DNA of 64,000 nucleotides from Anaerocolumna cellulosilytica (GCF_014218335.1 NZ_AP023367.1:1613501-1677500), one strand, 5' to 3'. Positions 35,483 to 45,770 are shown, numbered from the stretch's first letter. Notes: generated by a model not told the origin, from the letters alone. Program-made: numbers and translations.

Positions 35483-37465
35483 ATGAAATACAGGCAAGTG
35501 CATCTAGACTTTCACACGAGTGAAAAGATAGAAGGAATCGGAGAAAAGTTCAGCAAAGCTCAGTTTCAGAAAGCCTTGCAAAAAGGCTGTGTCGACTCCA
35601 TAACACTGTTTTCGAAATGTCATCACGGTTGGGCATATCACCCTTCAAAGGCGAATGAAATTCACCCCAATCTTGACTTTGACCTTTTAGGAGAACAAAT
35701 AGAAGCCGCCCATGAATTAGGGGTAAAGACGCCGGTATATCTATCCGCAGGCTTTGATGAAAAAATTGCACGCAGGCATCCGGAGTGGATAGTCAGAATG
35801 AAAGACGATTCCATGTTGTGGACCAAAAGCTTTCTGGAGCCGGGTTATCATAAATTATGCATCAATACACCATATCTGGATTATTTGCTGGAACAGATAA
35901 AAGAAGTATGTGAGAATTACGAAGCCGATGGTATCTTCTTAGATATTATCGGAGTCCAGCCCTGCTACTGCAAGCATTGCAGAGAGACAATGGAACAGGA
36001 GGGAATGGACCCCTTTAAGGGAGAAGAGGTTATAGCTTTGGCAGAAAGAGTCTATGCCAATTATGCAATGAGGGTAAGAGAGACCATTGACCGTGTAAAA
36101 CCGGGACTGCCGGTGTTTCACAACGGAGGACATATAAGACGGGGCAGAAGAGATCTGGCTTCTATGAACAGTCATCTGGAACTGGAAAGCCTGCCTACCG
36201 GGGGCTGGGGATATGATCATTTTCCGCTGTCCGCTGCTTATGCCAGGACTCTCGGTGTGGAGTATCTTAGCATGACAGGGAAATTCCATCAGTCCTGGGG
36301 AGAATTCGGGGGCTTTAAGCATCCCAATGCCCTCCGTTATGAAGCTTCTCTGTCTGTTGCTAACGGAGCGGGAGTTTCTATCGGAGACCAGCTGCATCCG
36401 TCGGGAGAGATGGATATGGCAACCTATGCTTTAATTGGCAAAGCCTATGAGGAATTAAGCCTTGAGGAGCCTTGGCTTCTTGGGGCAGAAAATATTGCGG
36501 ATATTGGAGTGCTGTCTGCTGAAGCGGTTTTAGAAAAGAGCAGCGGTTTCATCGACAAAATTGCCTTAGAAGAAGCCGCTAAACTGGCGGATATCGGAGC
36601 TGCCAGAATTCTTCTGGAGGGACATTATCTGTTCAATGTTATTGATGATGAAGAGGATTTCAGCAGATATTCTTTGATGATATTACCGGATATCATTTTT
36701 CTGGATGAGGAACTGAAGAATAAGCTGGGGCAATATGTAGAACAGGGGGGGAAACTTCTGTCCACCGGCAGCTCAGGATTAGATAGAGACAAGACGGAGT
36801 TTCAATTGAACTTTGGTATTCGTTATCTGGGTGAGAATAAATTCCGCCCGGACTATTTCCGCCCGGGATTTACAATACAAGATCTTGAAACCTCAGCGTT
36901 TGTTATGTATTCCCAGGGTTATGAAATAGAGACGGTTTCAGGAAAAGAGCTTGGCAGCAGGGAGAATCCTTATTTTAACAGAACAGCCACTTCATTTTGT
37001 TCTCACCTTCATTCTCCAAGCAGGAATGAAAAGGATGGACCCGGAATGGTAAGCGGAAAGGATGGCATCTATATATCCTGGGAAGTATTCAGGGATTATG
37101 CGACTACAGGAAGTCTTATTTTAAAGCGGATGGTTCAATATGCTCTTGACCAGTTGCTCAAAGACAAGGCAACTATCAGAACCTCTCTCCCTGCACAAGG
37201 AATCGTTACCCTGGCAAAACAAAAGAATCGTTATGTAGTTCATCTGCTGTATGGAGTTCCGGTTAAACGCGGAAGGAACACAGAGGTTATAGAAGATATA
37301 CAGCCTCTTTATGAGATTGAGGTACAGTTAAATAGCAGGGAAAAGATTAAGCGGATATATCTTGCTCCCGAAGAGTTAGATCTTAATTATACACAGGAGA
37401 AGGGAATCGTAGGATTTAAGGTACCAAAGCTTGCGCTGCATCAGATGATTGTGGCTGAGTATTAA
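35483..37465 (+). CDS. Glycosidase-like TIM-barrel protein (GHL6/beta-galactosidase trimerisation type)
   Basis: A 660-residue cytoplasmic protein. The first 350 residues form a TIM barrel: VDSITLFSKCHHGWAYHPSK, VKTPVYLSAGFDE, YEADGIFLDIIGVQPCYCKHCRE. In the last, a likely catalytic aspartate (DGIFLD) precedes a CxCxxC cluster. The layout resembles the hypothetical glycosyl hydrolase 6 family, distantly alpha-fucosidase-like. A beta-galactosidase-type trimerisation domain follows (SLMILPDIIFLDEELKNKL), and a small beta domain ends the chain. The ATG at 35483 is eight bases after AAGAGGTG; 35477 is also possible. It lies in the operon between the oxidoreductase and the GH28-like gene. Substrate unknown. 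Confidence 0.75.
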   Translation: MKYRQVHLDFHTSEKIEGIGEKFSKAQFQKALQKGCVDSITLFSKCHHGWAYHPSKANEIHPNLDFDLLGEQIEAAHELGVKTPVYLSAGFDEKIARRHPEWIVRMKDDSMLWTKSFLEPGYHKLCINTPYLDYLLEQIKEVCENYEADGIFLDIIGVQPCYCKHCRETMEQEGMDPFKGEEVIALAERVYANYAMRVRETIDRVKPGLPVFHNGGHIRRGRRDLASMNSHLELESLPTGGWGYDHFPLSAAYARTLGVEYLSMTGKFHQSWGEFGGFKHPNALRYEASLSVANGAGVSIGDQLHPSGEMDMATYALIGKAYEELSLEEPWLLGAENIADIGVLSAEAVLEKSSGFIDKIALEEAAKLADIGAARILLEGHYLFNVIDDEEDFSRYSLMILPDIIFLDEELKNKLGQYVEQGGKLLSTGSSGLDRDKTEFQLNFGIRYLGENKFRPDYFRPGFTIQDLETSAFVMYSQGYEIETVSGKELGSRENPYFNRTATSFCSHLHSPSRNEKDGPGMVSGKDGIYISWEVFRDYATTGSLILKRMVQYALDQLLKDKATIRTSLPAQGIVTLAKQKNRYVVHLLYGVPVKRGRNTEVIEDIQPLYEIEVQLNSREKIKRIYLAPEELDLNYTQEKGIVGFKVPKLALHQMIVAEY

Positions 37466-37514
37466 TGTAACTGGTCTAAATTGCTTAAGAATACCTGTAA
37501 GGAAGGACTTATAA

Positions 37515-39665
37515 ATGAATTACACCGTCTTTGTGAATAATGAAAATATAGAAATTAAAACAACACATATATTTCCCGCACCCTACAACGAAGTACAGGT
37601 TAGCGAATATACACAATTTACTATGAAGGAACCTGTAGATATACGCATCCAATCTATAACGCCACTCCAAAGCGTAATCATAAGACCCCTTAGCATGGGA
37701 TTAGATTATAGCTTCAACGACCATGAGATTTTTCTTCATCTGGAAGAACCTAAAAAGTTCTCTGTTGAGATAAACGGAAGCTTTTATAACAACCTCATTG
37801 TCTTTGCGGAAGCCATAAAGTATGAAGACTTTAACAAATACGCGGATAATGTTATTTATTATGAGCCGGGAATCCATACAGTGGATGTCCTGAAATTCGA
37901 AAAGGAGAATACCGTTATTTATCTGGAGGAAGGAGCATTTCTAAACGGCAAGATGGAATTTAACCAGTGCAGCCACCTTACAATCTGTGGTTATGGTACT
38001 ATCAGTATGGAAAAATATCCACTTGAAATGAGAAATGTCTATCAGCGCTGCATCGATGTTCTTCATTGCAAAGCAGTAAGCATCAGGGACATTACCATCA
38101 CTGACAGCAATGACTGGAGTCTGAGGATTTTTGGCTGTGATAATGTAACCATAGATAATGTTAAAATCTTTGGCTGCCGTGGCAATTCAGACGGAATTGA
38201 TATCTGCGGTTCTAGAAATGTATTGGTGCAGAACATTTTTACCAGAGTATGGGATGATTCCTTTGTTGTAAAGGCTTTTAATACCGGTGATGTGGATAAT
38301 GTAACATTTAAGGACTCTATTCTCTGGAATGACTTTGCAAGACCTTTGGAGGTAGGGGTAGAGCTTCGGGCTGAAAAAATCCATAACGTCCGTTTTGAGA
38401 ACATTGATATCATTCATTCTCCTACCGGTTATCCCTTAATGGGAATTCACCATGGAGACAGAGCGGAGGTTTCTGATATCTGCTTTGAAAACATTCGAAT
38501 AGAGAATGCACCGGGGGCACAGCTTTTCGATATCCGTATCAGGGATTCGGTTTGGAACAGAGACAGGGAAAAGGGAAGTATCAGAGATATTACTTTCAAG
38601 GATATATATTACATAGGAAATCCCGGTATGGGCTGGCTCCTATCCAAATCCAGATTGCAGGGCTTTCGTGAGGAGAGTCGTATCAGTAATATAACCTTTG
38701 ATAATATCAATATTCTTGGAAAAGTTGCCACAAATGAAAAGGAATGCGGGCTGCTAACGATGGAGTACGTAGATAATGTAATCTTTAAATACCCGGAAGA
38801 CACTCCTAAAATACAGACCATTGATTCTGAACTTACAATTACAGAAAATTTTCATTTAACAGGTAAGGGCTGTTATCAGGGAAAATTAAAGGTAGAGCTT
38901 AAGAATACAGGTGAAAAAACACAAAAAAACAGCTTCTGGCTGCAGATATCTCCTGCCCATACCGGAGAATATAACAGAGAACCGCAGGCCTTTGTATTGG
39001 AAGCCGGAGAGAATATAAGCTATGAGTATCAGGTAGAACTTCCGCCGGGTAAATATGTTCTTGCAGTACAGGCAGAAGATGTAGATGTAAGCTTTGACTG
39101 GCAGTTCCTTAATCTTGACTGGATACTTTCTGAAACAGAGAGAGTGGAGGAAACACCTGAACTCGAGTTTATCAATTATTATAACATCAGAACCAAGGGG
39201 CTGAAAGCTTCTACCTTTAAAGGGAAACTGTTACTGCAATCAGATATCTTAAAAGATAGTGACAACAGTCTTGTAATATATACAGCTCTCCCGGTTCCCA
39301 AAAGGGAAGAAGAGGTATTATTCTCCGTAGAGGAAACAGATTTTGGTGTGGTTCCCGCTGTGTTAAACGGCAAACAAGGATTAGAGCTTGCGCCCCAGCT
39401 GCGCACTCCCCTTGAAATTACGCTGGTATTTAAAAATGAACCAAAGGTAAAGGAAATAAAGAGAATCCAGATACCCGGAGGGGGGGATGGCTTTGCGTCC
39501 ATTTCGTTTGAAGAGCTTGGACTGGAAGCCGGTACGAAAAACTTCTGGATGGAGATCGAGGCACAGACTGCCAAGGTAAAGAAATACAGATATCCGTATA
39601 CCTTATTTCATTCCGTTACACCACTTACAAGTGCTCATATGTATGCAAATGTGATAGTAAAATAG
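37515..39665 (+). CDS. Intracellular beta-helix glycosidase, GH28-like
   Basis: A 716-residue protein without signal peptide. The N-terminal 120 residues are a beta domain (TPLQSVIIRPLSMGLDYSF) seen in dextranase/GH28 relatives. The helix proper runs from about residue 125 to 420: NTVIYLEEGAFLNGKMEF, CGYGTISMEKY, then ITDSNDWSLRIFGCDNVTI and GCRGNSDGIDICGS. The NSDGID and WDDSFVVK motifs resemble the catalytic NTDGID and DD pairs of polygalacturonases. The C-terminal 230 residues are additional beta domains. AAGGA precedes the ATG at 37515. As a cytoplasmic enzyme it would act on imported oligosaccharides, probably uronate-containing ones (inference). Confidence 0.75.
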   Translation: MNYTVFVNNENIEIKTTHIFPAPYNEVQVSEYTQFTMKEPVDIRIQSITPLQSVIIRPLSMGLDYSFNDHEIFLHLEEPKKFSVEINGSFYNNLIVFAEAIKYEDFNKYADNVIYYEPGIHTVDVLKFEKENTVIYLEEGAFLNGKMEFNQCSHLTICGYGTISMEKYPLEMRNVYQRCIDVLHCKAVSIRDITITDSNDWSLRIFGCDNVTIDNVKIFGCRGNSDGIDICGSRNVLVQNIFTRVWDDSFVVKAFNTGDVDNVTFKDSILWNDFARPLEVGVELRAEKIHNVRFENIDIIHSPTGYPLMGIHHGDRAEVSDICFENIRIENAPGAQLFDIRIRDSVWNRDREKGSIRDITFKDIYYIGNPGMGWLLSKSRLQGFREESRISNITFDNINILGKVATNEKECGLLTMEYVDNVIFKYPEDTPKIQTIDSELTITENFHLTGKGCYQGKLKVELKNTGEKTQKNSFWLQISPAHTGEYNREPQAFVLEAGENISYEYQVELPPGKYVLAVQAEDVDVSFDWQFLNLDWILSETERVEETPELEFINYYNIRTKGLKASTFKGKLLLQSDILKDSDNSLVIYTALPVPKREEEVLFSVEETDFGVVPAVLNGKQGLELAPQLRTPLEITLVFKNEPKVKEIKRIQIPGGGDGFASISFEELGLEAGTKNFWMEIEAQTAKVKKYRYPYTLFHSVTPLTSAHMYANVIVK

Positions 39666-39793
39666 TGATTATTTCATAGGGTAGCGTTATACAAAAGTTA
39701 ACAATGCAAGCTCTGATAGTATAAAGGAAAGCTAGATATAAGAAGGAGTAAAGGACATACGTTTTAAGCGACAGAGCTCGGAAAGGAGTTTTT

Positions 39794-40462
39794 ATGAAAA
39801 CAATATTATTCCAAGGAGATTCCATTACAGATGCAAATAGAGATAGAGAAGGAAAAGATAAGAACAGGATTCTGGGAGACGGTTATGTTAATTTCCTGGG
39901 GGCAAGTTTAATGTGCGACTATCCGGGAATTCAGATTCAGAATACTGCCATTGCCGGTAACAGAATTTCTGATCTTTACGGCAGATGGATTGAGGACACG
40001 CTAAACATTGATTTTGATGTGTTAAGTATCTTATGCGGAGTAAATGATATCGGATATTCCTTAAGACGGAATATGGGAGCAGATGCAGAGAAATTTGAAT
40101 TTGTCTTCGACCGGATGCTGCAGGAAGTAAAACAGGCAAAGCCACAGGCGAAGATGGTACTTTGTGAGCCATTCCTATTAAAACTCGATATAAATGAAGC
40201 AGGGAATGCAGCAGATATCGTTGAAAACTGGGAGATATGGAATAAGCATATGCTGGAGAGAAGGGCCATCGTAAAAGCATTGTCTGAGAAGTACAAGACT
40301 ATCTTTGTACCCTTTGGCAGTATGTTTGAGGAAGCACTTAAGAAAGCACCGGCGATACACTGGTCCCCGGACGGAATCCACCTAACTATGGCCGGTAATG
40401 AATTAATGGCCAGAGAATGGTTAAGATGTGTTGAAGGAGAATTGAATGTATCAATTTCATAA
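39794..40462 (+). CDS. SGNH/GDSL-type carbohydrate esterase
   Basis: A 222-residue cytoplasmic esterase. Block I is FQGDSITDANRD with the nucleophile Ser; AIAGNRISDLYGRW holds the oxyanion Gly; GVNDIGYS holds the Asn; and WSPDGIHLTMAGN carries the Asp/His pair. These complete the SGNH catalytic set. Similar small enzymes remove acetyl groups from plant or microbial polysaccharides. AAAGGAG precedes the ATG at 39794. Its 3' end overlaps the start of the GH94-like gene by 17 bases, so the two are translationally coupled; deacetylation before phosphorolysis is a sensible order. Confidence 0.88.
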   Translation: MKTILFQGDSITDANRDREGKDKNRILGDGYVNFLGASLMCDYPGIQIQNTAIAGNRISDLYGRWIEDTLNIDFDVLSILCGVNDIGYSLRRNMGADAEKFEFVFDRMLQEVKQAKPQAKMVLCEPFLLKLDINEAGNAADIVENWEIWNKHMLERRAIVKALSEKYKTIFVPFGSMFEEALKKAPAIHWSPDGIHLTMAGNELMAREWLRCVEGELNVSIS

Positions 40463-42725
40463 TGAGAAAAAAGAGATAACCTTTGATAAATACAACACAC
40501 CAACACCTTGGATGAACTATTTGTCCAACGGTACTTTTCATACTATGATATCTCAGGCAGGTGGCGGTGTAGCCTTTTACAAATCCCCTCAGATATTTCG
40601 AATCAACCACTACCGCTTCTTTCATCTGCCTACGGATAGAAGTGGTTTCTACACTTATATAAATGACGGTCAGGAGATCTGGTGTCCCACCAGTGAACCC
40701 TGCAAAAATAAACCCGACTGGTGGCAGTCCACTCATGGTATGGGGTATACCAGATTCCAGGCAAGTAAGAATCATCTGGAGGTAACCGCTACGTATCTGG
40801 TTGGAAAATACGAAAATACATTAATATGGAATTTGAAAATAAAGTCTGCTGAGAATAAGAAAATATCAATATATCCATATGTGGAATTAGGCATGATGGA
40901 ATTTATGAGAGAACTGCAATGGCAATGCTATAATAAGCACCAGCTATCGGTATATAACAGGGAAGATATACTAATATACCATTATGGTGTAGAGGAACAG
41001 CCAAAACCAGCGGAAACCCCTTTGGTATACTTTGCCAGTGATGCTTCTGTCAGTGGTTTTGACTGTGATAGGGATGAATTTATCGGCAGCTACAGAAGCG
41101 AGGAAAATCCCTTCCGGGTAGAGAAGAATGCATGTTCCGGTTCTACCTTATATGGCGGAGATCCCTGTTTTGCCTTGCAGCTGGAGGTGGATCTAAAGGC
41201 AGGGGAAGAGAAAGAGATTAATATTTTCCTTGGCACAGCCATGACAGAAGAAGAGGTTATAAAATCTGTACAAAGGTGCAGACAGAAGGGATTTGTTAAT
41301 AAATCCTTTGAAGTCCTTTTGGATGAATGGGAAGCCTTCTTAGGCAAATTCAAATGTGAACTTCCGGATAAAGAGGCAGAAACCATGATTAATATATGGA
41401 ATCCCTATCAGATGGAGAGGAATTTTCAGTTTTCAAGAAATATCAGTTATTATGCAACGGGAACCTTCAGAGGGGTCGGTGTCAGAGATACGGCACAGGA
41501 TATTCTGGCAATGATTCCTTTTGATCTTAACCGGGCGAAGGAGAAGCTGAATTCCCTCTTCACCCAGCAGTACAAAGATGGGCACTGCAATCATTATTTC
41601 TATCCCAATGAAGGCTGGGAGCCGATTACGAGAATTCACTCCGATAATCATCTATGGCTGGTCATGGATGTGTACCATATTGTTATGGAGGAAGGAAAGC
41701 TTGACTATCTGTTAACGGAAGTTTCTTTTTATGATGGTGGGGCAGACACTGTCTGGAATCATATCAAAAAATCCATTGCATTTACCAGACAGAATCTTGG
41801 GGAGAGAGGTTTTCCACTTATGCTTTCCTCTGACTGGAACGATATGCTTTACAAAGTATGCAGACAAGGGAAAGGCGAGAGCATCTGGACCAGCATGCAG
41901 TTTGGAACGGTGCTGCAGATGATGGTTCAGCTGTCACAGCTTATGAAAGAAGACGGCAAAGCATATCTGAAACTATACGAAGAACAGAAGCGACTTATAA
42001 ATTCCACTGCCTGGGATGGTGCGTGGTTCAGACGCTGTATTACCGATGAGGGAACCTTTATAGGTTCAGAAGCGGAAGCCCAGGCTAAAATCTGGCTGAA
42101 TACCCAAAGCTGGGCAGTAATCAGCGGAATGGGTGAACCCCAAAAACAGCTTCAGGCGATGGACAGTGTAAAAAAATATCTGGATACAGACTACGGAATC
42201 AAAAAGATACATCCTTCAATGAAGGATTATCCTACAAAAGAAGACCCCCTTACCCACTATAACAAAGGCTGTGGAGAGAACGGAAGTATCTTTTGCCACG
42301 CCAATACCTGGGCTATTATAGCTGAGTGTATGTTAGGAAGAAGCGAACTTGCGTTTAAGTATTATCAGCAGCTCCTGCCCATGGTGGTACAGGATAAGGC
42401 AGGTGAATATCGTTATAAAGCAGAACCCTATGTCTATGCCTCTAATATCTTTGGGCCGGAAAGCGATAAGTTCGGACTGGCAAATGTTTCCTGGCTGACC
42501 GGAACGGCAGCTTGGATGCACCTGGCAGCAACCCAGTATATTCTGGGAATCAAAGCAAAGTGGGAAGGTCTTGAGATAGCCCCCTGTATCCCGGAGGAAT
42601 GGAAGGAAGTTAAGATAGACAGGGAGTTCAGAGGCTGCAAATACCACATCACGATTAAGAATAAAGGTAAGAAAGTCTTTTTAGAGCACGTAGAAGGTCG
42701 TAAGGAATTCTCAGTAGAGATATAA
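40446..42725 (+). CDS. GH94-like glycoside phosphorylase
   Basis: A 759-residue cytoplasmic enzyme of the cellobiose/chitobiose phosphorylase group, which splits a beta-glucoside with phosphate to give a sugar 1-phosphate. The N-terminal beta-sandwich (TPTPWMNYLSNGTFHTMISQAGGG) and helical linker lead to an (alpha/alpha)6 barrel. Motifs are GVRDTAQDILAMIP (about residue 345), SSDWNDML (Asp463, a likely catalytic acid region), YNKGCGENGSIFCHANTW and GLANVSWLTGTAAWM near the C-terminus. GAAGGAGA precedes the ATG at 40446. It is the last enzyme gene before the regulators. Which sugar 1-phosphate is formed cannot be told; the neighbouring enzymes suggest an unusual substrate rather than plain cellobiose. 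Confidence 0.85.
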   Translation: MYQFHNEKKEITFDKYNTPTPWMNYLSNGTFHTMISQAGGGVAFYKSPQIFRINHYRFFHLPTDRSGFYTYINDGQEIWCPTSEPCKNKPDWWQSTHGMGYTRFQASKNHLEVTATYLVGKYENTLIWNLKIKSAENKKISIYPYVELGMMEFMRELQWQCYNKHQLSVYNREDILIYHYGVEEQPKPAETPLVYFASDASVSGFDCDRDEFIGSYRSEENPFRVEKNACSGSTLYGGDPCFALQLEVDLKAGEEKEINIFLGTAMTEEEVIKSVQRCRQKGFVNKSFEVLLDEWEAFLGKFKCELPDKEAETMINIWNPYQMERNFQFSRNISYYATGTFRGVGVRDTAQDILAMIPFDLNRAKEKLNSLFTQQYKDGHCNHYFYPNEGWEPITRIHSDNHLWLVMDVYHIVMEEGKLDYLLTEVSFYDGGADTVWNHIKKSIAFTRQNLGERGFPLMLSSDWNDMLYKVCRQGKGESIWTSMQFGTVLQMMVQLSQLMKEDGKAYLKLYEEQKRLINSTAWDGAWFRRCITDEGTFIGSEAEAQAKIWLNTQSWAVISGMGEPQKQLQAMDSVKKYLDTDYGIKKIHPSMKDYPTKEDPLTHYNKGCGENGSIFCHANTWAIIAECMLGRSELAFKYYQQLLPMVVQDKAGEYRYKAEPYVYASNIFGPESDKFGLANVSWLTGTAAWMHLAATQYILGIKAKWEGLEIAPCIPEEWKEVKIDREFRGCKYHITIKNKGKKVFLEHVEGRKEFSVEI

Positions 42726-42829
42726 GAAAAGATTCCACGGCAGAATTCTTCCTAAGGTTTACTTGTATTTTTCAATGTGCTATAGTTTACTATATAAGTT
42801 ACAGGTGGTTTTTTGTTTAAATATATATA

Positions 42830-42860
42830 GTTAAAATAGTACATATTACTTAAAAATTTC
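42830..42860 (+). promoter_or_regulatory. Third copy of the regulon half-sites, before the response regulator
   Basis: GTTAAAATAGTACA (42830-42843) matches the first half-site of operators A and B at 13 of 14 bases. CTTAAAAATTTC (42849) follows at the same 19-base offset. It ends only 12 bases before the Shine-Dalgarno, leaving no room for a promoter between, so binding here might repress the regulator gene. Confidence 0.5.
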
Positions 42861-42886
42861 AGCAAAATTCAACGAGGAGATGAAGT

Positions 42887-43924
42887 ATGTATCAGGTAAT
42901 CACAGTAGATGACGAACTCGTAATCCGTAGTGGTATTACGAATTTCATCAATTCCGAATTTGAAGATTTTGAAGTATTGCACAGTTTCAGTGATGGAGCG
43001 GAAGCTATTGAGTTTATAAAAGCAAATGATATAGATATAATTATTTCTGATATTCGGATGAACCATGTGTCAGGAATAGAACTTGCAAAATACATCTTTG
43101 AACATAAACCTTATATTAAAGTGATTTTACTCAGTGGTTACCGAGAATTTGAATATGCCAGATCTGCCCTCCAATATGGCGTAAAAAATTATATCTTAAA
43201 ACCTACTAACTTTTCGGAGTTTAGAGAAATACTATTTAAGCTGAAGCTGGAATTAGACCAAAGACAGGTTAAAAAAGACCAGGTATTATTTATGGATAAA
43301 ATTAAGTTATTCTATTCTAATATTTTATCCGGTAAGAAACAGGAAGCGGCAGATACCTTACTGTCTGTATTAGAGGATGTGAAAGACAATTCTTACGCGA
43401 ATATAGGACAATACATATATGATTTATATGAAATTATTCTTGATAAACTAAATCTATACTTAAAGCTTCAGTTAAGTATTGACAAATTTAATCTAAAACA
43501 GCTGCTATCGCAAAACAGTGTGCAGAGTTTAACATATATCGCACTGGATATTCTGGATCGGATTTCAGGTCTGCTATTAAACGAAGAAGAAGCTTCCAAT
43601 GAATTTCTGCTGCAGGATATCAAGGAATACATGAATGAGCATCTCCATGAGGATATATCCCTACAGGATGTTGCCGATAAGATGTTCTTTAGTACGGTTT
43701 ATTTCAGCCGTTTCTTTAAAAAGCAAACGGGTGAGACCTTCAGCAATTATCTGCTTCGCATTCGGATGGAGCAGGCCGTTAAACTGCTGGAGAAAAACCT
43801 TAAGGTTACGGAAATCAGTGAAGCCTGCGGATACCATGATTCCAGTTATTTTACACGTATTTTTAAGGAATATTATAAATACACTCCCAAGGATTATGCC
43901 AGAAGGTTTATGAGCTGTAAGTAG
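42887..43924 (+). CDS. Two-component response regulator, AraC family (YesN-like)
   Basis: A 345-residue DNA-binding response regulator. Residues 1-120 form the receiver with the acidic pair Asp8-Asp9, phospho-acceptor Asp55 in IIISDIRMNHVSG and Lys in KNYILKP. A 120-residue helical linker follows. The C-terminal AraC domain (about 245-345) holds two HTH units: ISLQDVADKMFFSTVYFSRFFKKQ, and VTEISEACGYHDSSYFTRIFKEY. GAGGAGA precedes the ATG at 42887. It forms a pair with the kinase at 43945 and probably activates promoters A and B, since direct-repeat sites fit an AraC-type dimer. Not shown by sequence alone. Confidence 0.93.
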   Translation: MYQVITVDDELVIRSGITNFINSEFEDFEVLHSFSDGAEAIEFIKANDIDIIISDIRMNHVSGIELAKYIFEHKPYIKVILLSGYREFEYARSALQYGVKNYILKPTNFSEFREILFKLKLELDQRQVKKDQVLFMDKIKLFYSNILSGKKQEAADTLLSVLEDVKDNSYANIGQYIYDLYEIILDKLNLYLKLQLSIDKFNLKQLLSQNSVQSLTYIALDILDRISGLLLNEEEASNEFLLQDIKEYMNEHLHEDISLQDVADKMFFSTVYFSRFFKKQTGETFSNYLLRIRMEQAVKLLEKNLKVTEISEACGYHDSSYFTRIFKEYYKYTPKDYARRFMSCK

Positions 43925-43944
43925 GATACCAGGGGGAACATAAT

Positions 43945-45735
43945 ATGAAGAAAAAGAACAACATATGGTCTTATATAAAAAACTATAAGTTCAACAGCAT
44001 GTTTATCCGTACATTCCTGCTGGTTTTTATTATGTTCTCCATTCCCTTTTTTCTTCTCAATGATTTATATTATAGAGACGTAGAGCGTATCGCGAAAGAT
44101 GAAATTATTATGGAGAATAACTCGTTACTCTATGGGGTAAGGGATATTTCAGATACCATACTAAGTGATTGCGATATGCTCTGCACCTATATATCTTATA
44201 ATGACAATGTACAGATGTTTATGGTAAATGACTGGTTTACGGATCTTAACAGTAAATCCATGAAGGAATTCACACAGTTGGTAAAAGCAATTCCTTTGAT
44301 TTATAAGTACATAGACTCTATCTATGTGTACTCAGAGTACAACAATTCCGTATATATTGGTGAAAGAAAGAGCCCACTGAAGGAACTGAAGGATATTTCA
44401 TGGCTTGAGGAGTACAACAAGCTGGAGGATGTCTCCGGCCGTACGATATCAAGGCTTAAGAATAATAACTATCCCAAAATAATTTCTATTATTAAACCAA
44501 TTATCATGGATCATGAAAAAAAAGGTGCGGTTATATTAAATATTAACAGTGAGAAACTCCATAATATTATTACCACAGAAAAATATCAGAATCAAAGCAA
44601 AATTTACCTCTACAATGACAGCGGCAATATCATAATGTCCAGTGAGGAAAAGCAGTTTGGTAACGAAATTAAAGAAATCTCTTACTTAAAAGATATAGTA
44701 GAAAGTGGTAATGAGGCTTCTGTGATAAAAAATATTGATGGGATGGATTCAGTTATTTCTATAACACCATCTGCTAAGTTTGGTTTTACCTATATCAGTA
44801 TTACTTCTATGTTTCATTACCAGAATAAATTAAATCAGTTAAAATCACAGATACTGCTGCTTATTATACTATTAGTTGTTCTGAGTATAGTATTTGCTTA
44901 TTTTGCTGCAATCAGAAGCTACAAGCCTGTTGCTGAGATTATTACGGTGTTGGAGGAACCCCAGAAGTTTAATAATTACAGTGATCCCGCGAAAGCCAGG
45001 CTGAATGAGCTTAGATATATTATAAGCACTATTTTAAAGCAGATTCAGGCAAATGAGATTATGAAGGATGAACTGGAGAGTAAATTAAAACTGCTGGATC
45101 AGTCACAATTTGCTATGCTGCAATCTCAGATTAATCCTCATTTTCTCTATAATACACTGGAAACCATTAACTGGATGGCTTTTGACTTAACCAAAAGTGA
45201 AAATAATGTATCCAAGGCCGTGAACAGCCTGGCACAGTTGTTTCGAAACAATGTATATCTGGGAGATTACATCATTCCCATAGAACAAGAAATTGATAAT
45301 ACAAAAAATTACCTGGATATTCTGGAACTAAGATACGGGGATATTTTTAAGGTCATATGGGACATCGATGAAGGGATAAAAAACTATTCAATTATAAAGA
45401 TATGTCTTCAACCAATCATAGAAAATGCAGTATATCATGGGCTAAAGCCAAAGGGCAGAGAAGGGCTATTAAAAATCTGTGGGGAGCTAAGTACAGATAA
45501 AAATATACACTTTTGTGTAAGGGATAATGGAGTTGGAATGAATTCCATTCATTTGGCTGAAATGAACCGTAAGTTAAACGATAGAGAGAACCAGATGGAA
45601 GACCACATCGGAATCTATAATGTCAATCAAAGAATTAAAATTGTTTTTGGTGAAGAGTATGGAGTGAGCATTAAATCAGAGGAACATCAGGGCACGGAAG
45701 TTTTTATAAAAATCCCATTGGTTCATCTCCATTAA
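43945..45735 (+). CDS. Sensor histidine kinase (YesM-like)
   Basis: A 596-residue membrane kinase. The first helix lies at about residues 20-38 and a second at about 300-325, enclosing an extracytoplasmic sensor domain of roughly 255 residues (Cache-like). A HAMP-like linker follows. The His_kinase domain reads AMLQSQINPHFLYNTLETINWM with phospho-acceptor His399; IIKICLQPIIENAVYHGLKP is the N box, and VRDNGVGMN and HIGIYNVNQRIK the G boxes. AGGGGGA lies upstream of the ATG. It sits directly after its response regulator and is followed by a terminator. The signal is probably an extracellular sugar or the loaded binding lipoprotein. Confidence 0.93.
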   Translation: MKKKNNIWSYIKNYKFNSMFIRTFLLVFIMFSIPFFLLNDLYYRDVERIAKDEIIMENNSLLYGVRDISDTILSDCDMLCTYISYNDNVQMFMVNDWFTDLNSKSMKEFTQLVKAIPLIYKYIDSIYVYSEYNNSVYIGERKSPLKELKDISWLEEYNKLEDVSGRTISRLKNNNYPKIISIIKPIIMDHEKKGAVILNINSEKLHNIITTEKYQNQSKIYLYNDSGNIIMSSEEKQFGNEIKEISYLKDIVESGNEASVIKNIDGMDSVISITPSAKFGFTYISITSMFHYQNKLNQLKSQILLLIILLVVLSIVFAYFAAIRSYKPVAEIITVLEEPQKFNNYSDPAKARLNELRYIISTILKQIQANEIMKDELESKLKLLDQSQFAMLQSQINPHFLYNTLETINWMAFDLTKSENNVSKAVNSLAQLFRNNVYLGDYIIPIEQEIDNTKNYLDILELRYGDIFKVIWDIDEGIKNYSIIKICLQPIIENAVYHGLKPKGREGLLKICGELSTDKNIHFCVRDNGVGMNSIHLAEMNRKLNDRENQMEDHIGIYNVNQRIKIVFGEEYGVSIKSEEHQGTEVFIKIPLVHLH

Positions 45736-45770
45736 TATATAAAGTATGAATTGAATATTCAATATACTAC

